A stretch of 64,000 nt of DNA, from contig CAAAJI010000002.1 in NCBI GenBank assembly GCA_900642245.1, positions 729,435-793,434 on the forward strand. Reading direction: 5' to 3'. Both the position numbers and the translations under genes were made by a program. Position 1 is the stretch's first letter; every line of letters begins with the position of its first letter. The notes under the pieces are model-generated. The model did no database searches and was not told where the DNA came from. It worked only from the letters and a program-made list of their open reading frames with translations. The stretch comes from Fragilaria radians. Its lineage: Eukaryota > Bacillariophyta > Fragilariophyceae > Fragilariales > Fragilariaceae. Positions 57,291 through 64,000 of this stretch are shown here, in pieces.

Positions 57291-60083
57291 ATGGATATAG
57301 AATTAGAAAATGTTATCCAAGACGAAGCAATAAATCCGGGCGATGATAATGGTGTTACTAACTCGACTATCGATGCCTCGCCTTTGCAGCTGTCCTCAAA
57401 ACCTGGAGACGCTACGAATGAGCCCACAGATGAAGCTGTTTTATCTTATCTACGTAAAAAAGGATTGTCCAACGCAGCCATGGAACTTTCCAAAATTCTT
57501 AGAACGACAGAACCTACACGTAGAGAAGCGTTGAATATGGACGAGGAAGAGGCCAAATCTCAACGTACGATTCTTTCTCAGGCTACAGGAGGGGGCTTTG
57601 GGTATGATGTAGACTCTGGAGCACAAATATCTCAATGGGGATTTCCTGACAAAGTTGGAGTGGCAAAAAAGACGATGGGAATGGACGAAGCGAACGCCTT
57701 TGTGGATTCCTTTGTGGCTCTTCAAACTTGGGTATTTGGATTGCCAGATACAGATGGAAGTATTATGGTTTCGCAACCCAAAACAGGAATTTCACTGCAA
57801 TCTATCTTTCCATCCCAAGGTGACTCATCAAAGGATGTCAATCACAGATCTAACAAGCGTGTTAAGGCCACACCGTCATCCAAATACGAACTCTTGTCCG
57901 TTACATTCTCCTTGCTTGTACATACCTATTGCGAGCTCCTTGAAGTAGGTATGGAATATACCGCTCATACTCTTCTCAGGACCTTCCGTTCGGTTTACGA
58001 GCCACATTACAATCGAGAACTGGGAGATTTGGACAAGTGTTCCACAACAGAAGACATGGTTCGCCTCAATACACACAATTCTTCATATCTTCATGCCCTC
58101 GCAAACCTTAAAACAACGATGATACAGCTAGCGAGTTTCCAAATCAAAAAGGATGAGTTGACGGCAGATAACTCGGCAAATAATCAGAATTCACAGCATG
58201 CTGCGGAAAAGAAACGACGTTTGGCCGGATATAGTCATAATATTGCCACCTTGAACCAAAAGTACGACGAAATAGCCAAAGTAGCAACTCAAGCCTTTGA
58301 AAAGATGCAAGACTACCCTTTTTTGCGACGAGCTCGAGCAGTTCGGTGGCAGCTTACACTGAGTGCAGCGTCCTACTCCCTCTTAGCATCTTTCCTTTCG
58401 TCTCAAGAGTCATTGTTACCAATGAATACTTTACTGCTCAAGCAATGTGAGATCCAACTGGAACATCGTGATCCACTCCCGTATCTCCCAGATTGTATTC
58501 TTGATGATAATGCTATTGGGAGTAAAAAACGCGCGCTGGTAGAAGGAGAAATTCAATGGGCAGCTCCAATGCGTAATCGACATTTGGAAGCTGGGGAGGA
58601 AACAAGTGATGCGGAATCGCTGCAAGATTTACCTTTTCCTTCGTTCTATCTCAAGGAAGAGTACAACTCACGGAAAGATGGCTTTCGAGACAAAGGGCGA
58701 GTGGAATTTAATAGATCAATTCTTTTGAATGGCTTTCGCAAACTTGAAGCTATCGAACGAAAAAACAATTACGACGTTGGAATTGTTCCTTTTACCACGG
58801 CTGAAGCAGCCCGTGACGCATTTATCAATCCCCTGGAACCTTCTATTCTCTTGTCGACCTTGTGCTCATCCTCGTCTCCGGGCCCTCACCTCTCTCAAGG
58901 CAGAGCCGTCGATGCCGCTGCCATCTGGGAGGAATCGGGCATCGGATTGACATGCGCTAGGCTTTGCCCGCCAGATGGACGACGTGTAGCGGCTGGATGT
59001 GATGATGCTGCTGTCCGTATTTGGTCCGTCCTGGATGACCAGCAGTCTAAGTACAAAAAGAAAGATACTGTGGACGCAAAGAAAGGGGTTGTACAGGAAA
59101 CTTCAATTGTATTTCTAGGACATAAAAACGGATTTCCAGTTTTTGACGTTAGCTGGAATCGGGATGGACGGACATTGCTAAGTGCAGGAGGAGATGGGTC
59201 GATCCGACTTTGGGATACCATGGCGAAGGGCACCTTTGGAAGAGTGACGAAAATTAATGCCGAAAGTAAACGAAGTATCTTGTCGAAGGCCACTTCAGCG
59301 ACTGTTGTTACCGACAATGATCCTGGCATGCCTGTACCAGGTTCCCTTCCAGAACCTAATGAGGAGATCAATGGCGCAGCATTAGCTGTTTATCGCGGTC
59401 ATTCTCCGCAGTGTCCCATTTGGTCCGTTGCATTTTCTCCCTCTGGATACTATTTTGCATCTGCTGCTGCGGACGGAACTGGGCGTGTTTGGGTGACAGA
59501 TCGTCCAACTCCCATACGAATATTGACAGGACACACCAATGCGAGTGTGAATTCGATTACTTGGCATCCCAATGTAAACTACCTGGCGACAGGGAGTGAT
59601 GACAAGACAGTTCGTCTTTGGGATGTGCATACGGGTAGGTGTGTAAGACTCTTAAATGGATGCTCCAATGGAGTAAATTGTGTTGCAATATCTCCATCTG
59701 GACGTTATGCAGCAGCATCCGACTATGGAGGAGTCGTTCATTTGTGGGATTTGGGATCCGGTAAAAAATTGAGGGAATTAAGAACCGACACGAGTCATAT
59801 GGTACATTCCCTCAGTTACAGCAGTTGCGGGACGGCATTGGCCGCGGGAGGTAATGATTGTGTAGTGCGAATATGGGACATTCGAGGGGCTGGTTCAAGT
59901 CAAAGTCAATCAGTCCTGGAAACGTCCACCACTCCAACACCAAAACAAATTACTCGACCCCATCATTCCTTTCTCACACGTCGAACTGTAATTATGGACT
60001 TGCAATACAACAAACGTAACCTGCTGTTAGCAGTTGGTAAGTATACAACACCAGTCCCTTTAATTACACCGATTTCAGATTGA
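57291..60083 (+). CDS. TAF5: TAF5 (TFIID/SAGA scaffold subunit, LisH, NTD2 and WD40)
   Basis: Single long exon, 930 residues from the first ATG. A LisH motif lies at about residues 47-75 (V-L-S-Y-L-R-K-K-G-L). The TAF5 NTD2 helical domain spans about 120-375, with Y-x-L-L-x-V-[TL]-F-x-L-[LF]-V-H-x-Y-x-[ED]-L and F-x-x-x-[YF]-E-x-H-[YH]. The WD40 propeller runs from about 550 to 917, with clean S-G-D/A-G-x-D-x-[TS]-[VI]-R-[LV]-W-D blade ends and a G-H-x-x-x-[VI]-x-[CS]-[IV] pattern. TAF5 is a dimeric scaffold of TFIID and, in yeast, also of SAGA. The C-terminus reads Y-N-x-[KR]-N-L-L-L-A-V-G followed by 13 residues, where animal TAF5 ends soon after N-L-[LV]-L-A-A-G. A GTAAG right after A-V-G could instead be a splice donor to a tiny last exon. 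Confidence 0.92.
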   Translation: MDIELENVIQDEAINPGDDNGVTNSTIDASPLQLSSKPGDATNEPTDEAVLSYLRKKGLSNAAMELSKILRTTEPTRREALNMDEEEAKSQRTILSQATGGGFGYDVDSGAQISQWGFPDKVGVAKKTMGMDEANAFVDSFVALQTWVFGLPDTDGSIMVSQPKTGISLQSIFPSQGDSSKDVNHRSNKRVKATPSSKYELLSVTFSLLVHTYCELLEVGMEYTAHTLLRTFRSVYEPHYNRELGDLDKCSTTEDMVRLNTHNSSYLHALANLKTTMIQLASFQIKKDELTADNSANNQNSQHAAEKKRRLAGYSHNIATLNQKYDEIAKVATQAFEKMQDYPFLRRARAVRWQLTLSAASYSLLASFLSSQESLLPMNTLLLKQCEIQLEHRDPLPYLPDCILDDNAIGSKKRALVEGEIQWAAPMRNRHLEAGEETSDAESLQDLPFPSFYLKEEYNSRKDGFRDKGRVEFNRSILLNGFRKLEAIERKNNYDVGIVPFTTAEAARDAFINPLEPSILLSTLCSSSSPGPHLSQGRAVDAAAIWEESGIGLTCARLCPPDGRRVAAGCDDAAVRIWSVLDDQQSKYKKKDTVDAKKGVVQETSIVFLGHKNGFPVFDVSWNRDGRTLLSAGGDGSIRLWDTMAKGTFGRVTKINAESKRSILSKATSATVVTDNDPGMPVPGSLPEPNEEINGAALAVYRGHSPQCPIWSVAFSPSGYYFASAAADGTGRVWVTDRPTPIRILTGHTNASVNSITWHPNVNYLATGSDDKTVRLWDVHTGRCVRLLNGCSNGVNCVAISPSGRYAAASDYGGVVHLWDLGSGKKLRELRTDTSHMVHSLSYSSCGTALAAGGNDCVVRIWDIRGAGSSQSQSVLETSTTPTPKQITRPHHSFLTRRTVIMDLQYNKRNLLLAVGKYTTPVPLITPISD

Positions 60084-60620
60084 TTATTGCAGTATTGAAG
60101 AAAATCGATTTGCTGTGCAATTTTATTACAATAGTGAATTCGATAAAAGAATGTATTCAATCATAGTTTTTTTCTGTTAACAAAGCTTCTCAATATTCTT
60201 CTTGGTTGCTAGAGAAAACCACATTCCTAGGTGGCGAATGATTAATTACGCCAACTCTTCTCGAAACGCCACGTTTAATTCATTTCGTAAATCATTAACG
60301 GAGGTTCTCCATGCCGGATTGTTTTCACCAGAATATCATGTGCTGAATATATCAATATTTTTGCCTCAACTTCCTCTCCATCAACTTGGTCTCATCGTTA
60401 ACGCTAGTACGCTTCACTGCTTAGATTGAAAGTGAGAAATCAACGTATTGTACAAAAATTCTTCAATGAATATATTTATTTTGTTGTATAGCGATAAACG
60501 TATTGTATGAAAATGCTTCTATCAATATTTTATTTTTGTTGTATAATCTATCGTTCAGTGAGGGTATACAAGTTTTCATCCTCGGCAAATGTAGTCATTA
60601 TCAACCTTTAAAAATATCCA
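60084..60620. other. intergenic between convergent TAF5 and EndoU, with a tandem repeat
   Basis: About 540 bp. A roughly 55-bp unit is duplicated in tandem at 60442-60545 (see repeat). If TAF5 has a last small exon it would fall here. No gene was recognised. Confidence 0.45.
60442..60545. repeat. imperfect tandem duplication, period about 55 bp
   Basis: Copy 1 (60442-60490) and copy 2 (60497-60545) both start AACGTATTGTA, continue with AAAA[AT]..CTTC and end TTTTGTTGTATA, with about a dozen differences. A recent local duplication in the 3' flank is the simplest reading. Confidence 0.75.
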
Positions 60621-62267
60621 CTACTCCTCATAATGAGAACTCGCCTCAGGAAAGCTTGTTCCAATCTGCAGGGATCCCATTCGAAAGCAACGAATATTGA
60701 GAGTGAAGACGTCTATTCCAGTATCTAATTGGACTTGATTCTCTTCACCTCCTACCAAAAAGCACGTGGTGTATAGAGCCATTTCAAATTCGGGAGATGT
60801 CCCAATGAAGCTACTACCGACAGATTTTTCATAACCATTCCAAGTGAATTGCAGAGTCAATATACGATCGTCGTCGTTGGTAGATGCCTCGTTTTGTCCT
60901 CGAGGCTTGATGTAGCCACGATAATCTAGAAAACCCTTCTTTTCCTCAAGATACAACTGGATCCAATTGTGAAATCCACTAACTTTATCGTCCTTAATTT
61001 CACCCACGAAAACATGTTCAAATCCGGAAGAGTCTTGTGGCCCACCACGCGAACGGCCATAAAGATCGAACCAAGTTTTTTGGAGTAAGGCAATGAATCC
61101 CTCCTTATCAGATGGAATGTCTTCACCATTAGCAACACAATACTTATGGCAGAACTGCATTGGAGCTGTTTCCATAATGGCTTGAAGGAAAGCCTTGATC
61201 TCAGCCTTTTCTTTGGCCGAGTTAGCTTCTTTCTCTCCCGTTTCCATAGAATAATTGTCCAATAGCGCACAAAATGTACGGTATGTAGGTCGGGATTGAA
61301 TTTGCCGCTGGTCCAAGCTTGTAAAGAGAGGATAGGTCGCTTCATCATCTTTTTGATAGGGTTTCTTGCCCTCCTGAACGTTTATCACAAAGTCGACACC
61401 TTGTTGTAGGCGATTGTAATCCAAATCCCATAAATGCTGCACAGCCTTCTCAAGGCTTGCTGTAAGCCCAATACTAGCAACTGAAGTTTCTTGAGGAATT
61501 TCAACTTTTACTTCGTAAGGTAGTGGCCTTTGATCCAAACAATTGTGAATTCAATGTCTTTCAGATTAGTTGATTTTTGTGTGTATCTTAGAAATTACAA
61601 TCACTTGATGAGGAACTTACAATAAGCATGACGTTTCGAAGGCATGCACTACAACATTAATACACTTTAGCAGCAAAATATTCTCATTTTTGTCATCTCC
61701 AAGAAATTCGCATCCAATTCGAAAAGCGGCAGCACGAGTGAAGATTAGTTTGTCCTTAGGAGGAGGATTTCTCTCTGAGAAAAATGTAACTAATTCATTG
61801 CTTTCCTCTCGATCGACAGTGAGCTCAGAATAGAGAGATTTGTAAAATTCATCGACCGCTTCATCTTCAAAGAAATGGGTATTGTCTAGCGATTGAGGTC
61901 TGTATTATGGTCGCATGGTCGCATCAACGCACAAATTTTCGAATTAGCACAGGAAAGAAATGATTTTTGACAAGACAAGAAAGACAACCCTACTTAGGAT
62001 AACTCACTGCATTCTGGAATACTCGAGTGCATGAACAACTGCATTTATCGCTTTCAAGAGAGCCACGTTGTTGTCTCTTTCTTCAGATAAGTATTCCGAG
62101 CCAATCCGAAAAACAGTGGAACGTAAAAAGAATAGAGTGTCTGGAGGAGGATTAATGTCTTGGAAAAAATCACCCAATTCTTGGGCTTCATCATGATCAA
62201 CTGTGAGATCTTCAAAGACACTTCTGTAAAAGGATTCGATTTTGTTTTTCAACGCGTAATTTACCAT
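60621..62267 (-). CDS. EndoU (XendoU/PP11-type) endoribonuclease with a duplicated N-terminal domain, three exons
   Basis: Exon 1 (62267-62008), exon 2 (61899-61621) and exon 3 (61527-60621) join across 108- and 93-bp introns, giving 481 residues. Exons 1 and 2 each encode one copy of the same unit of about 80 residues: F-Y-[RK]-S-[VL], then E-[DL]-L-T-V-D, N-P-P-P, F-R-I-G-[SC]-E-[YF]-L and a V-V-H-A-[LF]-E end. Exon 3 holds the EndoU domain from L-W-D-[LV]-D-x-N-R to the C-terminus. H351 (F-E-H-V-F-V-G-E) and H366 (G-F-H-N-W-I-Q) fit the catalytic histidines, and K414 (Y-E-K-S-V-G-S-S-F-I-G) fits the catalytic lysine. The end, S-P-E-F-E-x-A-L-Y-T, is typical of the family. These enzymes cut RNA at U residues without needing a free 2' end product. 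No signal peptide is seen, so an intracellular role is likely. The stop converges on TAF5. Confidence 0.88.
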
Positions 62268-64000
62268 GATAATAGTTTCCAATGTAACTTAGGTGTTTTG
62301 TGTAAAAAAAAAGATTTGGATGATGTGTTCAACGAAAATGATTTGGCGAAATGTCAACTCCAATGAAAACGGTATCGTTTATGTAATTCCGGATGATTTT
62401 CGCTCAATTCATTTATATCAGAATTGAGTTCGGGCAAAACATCGTAAAACATGAAGAGATGTAATTATACATCATGTGGATTGGTTTCTAAGATATGAGA
62501 AGTGAACCCAATCAATGATTTTCTCTTGAAGACAAGAGTCAATCATGTGATCAAGCTTACGAAGAATCAATAAGTTTTTCCAGAATCTTACAATACATTC
62601 TTGAAATAAACTAAACTAAGCAACATTCAAACAACTAGTGATCCACTCCAATCATCAATTTTGAATACATATTCTGCCAGAGGTCAAGATGATTTCATCA
62701 ACAGGCTATGTCTTACCATAGATACCTCTCTAATCTGACACTATCCAAAAAACGAAAATGATTGCGATTAATTTGATATAAAATCAATTTGTTTTTTTAC
62801 CATATTGCGTGGTGCCAATTGCCTCTCAACCCAATCAAGGTCATTAAATAAAAATTCCAATGACTTCTTTTTTTGGGAATGTTTTTTAAGATTAAGAACG
62901 AACTATTCTTGATGCTGAAATGTGGGATTATGCAACAATAGACCGAGCTGCGGTTGTCATCATCACTGTCACATACTTATAGGTATAATCACCATTCAAT
63001 GACTACGACTCTCACGGTTGGAGACAATCAAAGTTTACTATTCATGCAGCACTATTTGCCCTACCCACTCTTGCTATCATTGGAAATTTGACAATTTAAT
63101 TCTTGGATACTAATCAAACAGGCAAAATTACAGGAATGCATAATAAGACAATCTGTTTTGTCTATCTAATTTGGCTGGATGTAATATCAATTGAATCCGT
63201 TAATACTAATCCTGATTGCTGTCGTAACTACGTTGCTTAGAAAGGGGGAAAAGGCGTACGTGCTATAATGAATAATTCCCTCTACGGTATGTCTCAACAC
63301 GCTCTAAATATTTTACAGGAAACTCAGAGCTTACAACGGAGTTGGCTTAAATCTATCAATGTCTTCTAATTGTCCTATAAATTGTTAGCAACAAACAGTA
63401 AAATGGCAAGTTCCCAACATTAAGGATTCAAGAGGGAATGATACGTTATACACTAAAAAGAAAATGAAACGCATGTTTGATAGTTTTGTTGCATAAGCCC
63501 TATTCTTAAGTGTAAGTTCAAGACATGAGTGAGGTAACCAAATGATAATGATTGGGATAAACTTTGCAAAAAGGTACATTATCTCAAATCTATACAAGAA
63601 AACGTATTAGCCTTAAAAGTAGATGGTATCATTTGCAGTGCATAATGATTTAAAGATTCGCACTGGTGGAAAAGCGGTGTTCGGTAGAGGGAAGAAGCCT
63701 CAACTAAAGTAAACATCAATAACGGAAGCTCAACCCAAGCAGAGCTATTATCAGTTGACGATATCATTCAAAAGTGACGTAGACTAATTTTTGAGAAGGC
63801 CAAGTGCACTTGAAAGAATGTTGTCTATGAATCAAAGTTGACATAAAATGGAGATAAGTCCTTCACTACAGATTATTCATTTTAATTCAAGCACCTATTT
63901 GCAGCTAACCACGAATCGAAATTTTGTAAGTTCAGACTAGGCACTATATCTCACATAGATATGCGAAATTTGTTTGCAAATTGTATGGCAACCATGAAAT
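62268..64000. other. intergenic to the end of the window, no gene seen
   Basis: Upstream of the EndoU gene, AT-rich. A small hairpin, CTCAATTC (62403-62410) and GAATTGAG (62421-62428), lies about 140 bp upstream of the start codon. Short open pieces at 62930-63300 and 63385-63767 match nothing recognised. Confidence 0.45.

Noticed and set aside
60108..60170. Extra last exon of TAF5
   Set aside because: A GTAAG donor and several AG acceptors exist, but the added residues do not resemble the TAF5 end and the unspliced frame already gives a plausible C-terminus.
1..64000. CRISPR arrays, operons, ribosome binding sites, rRNA
   Set aside because: None seen; the window is eukaryotic nuclear DNA and such prokaryotic features are not expected.

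Overview
The window is nuclear DNA of a single-celled alga, most likely a diatom. It is AT-rich. Protein-coding genes hold short introns, mostly 60-150 bp, with GT-AG ends and CTAAC/CTAAT-like branch sites close to the acceptor. Every gene that can be named belongs to a eukaryotic family. One protein (24008-24961) starts with a signal peptide followed by a Ser/Phe junction like the ASAFAP-type plastid presequence of algae with secondary plastids. Relics of Ty1/copia and PIF/Harbinger transposons lie between the genes. The diatom assignment is inference; no rRNA or plastid marker is present.

Layout. 0.9-7.6 kb: a four-exon TRAPPC11, convergent with an unknown type I membrane protein. 9.9-10.3 kb: a small thioredoxin-fold protein with a WCPDC site. 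13.7-16.1 kb: an ATD/DTD2-type tRNA deacylase and a TAF10-like histone-fold protein in tandem on the minus strand. 16.7-17.6 kb: an assembly gap. 18.7-19.4 kb: a TMEM242-like mitochondrial membrane protein. 21.1-22 kb: a Harbinger relic. 24.0-25.0 kb: a plastid-targeted SRPBCC protein. 26.5-30.0 kb: TBL1 (LisH plus WD40), convergent with mitochondrial NFU1. 31.1-34 kb: a second gap beside a dead copia element. 35.7-36.3 kb: TRAPPC1. 38.0-38.7 kb: a second Harbinger relic of a different family. 39.0-40.2 kb: a four-exon mitochondrial carrier of the 2-oxoglutarate/malate type. 41.9-46.6 kb: a SAC3/GANP homologue. 48.9-54.0 kb: a membrane-anchored RRP6-like exonuclease, head to head with PAN3. 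55.2-55.9 kb: a small, probably mitochondrial protein. 57.3-60.1 kb: TAF5. 60.6-62.3 kb: an EndoU ribonuclease with a duplicated N-terminal domain. The rest, roughly half of the window, shows no gene.

How the genes relate. Most are housekeeping genes. Several share a process: two TRAPP vesicle-tethering subunits (C11, C1); two TFIID-type subunits (TAF5, TAF10) and the TBL1 corepressor; and a set for RNA export and turnover (SAC3, RRP6-like, PAN3, EndoU). They are not operons, and this clustering may be chance.

The most unusual items are: the animal-type ATD with an internal segment resembling the C-terminal tail of eukaryotic cysteinyl-tRNA synthetase; the EndoU protein with two tandem copies of an unrecognised domain of about 80 residues; the RRP6-family exonuclease with a C-terminal membrane tail; a Trp-type PAM2 motif at the start of PAN3; and a perfect 18-bp hairpin with a competing alternative fold upstream of NFU1. 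Exon joins were worked out by hand from reading frame and splice consensus.
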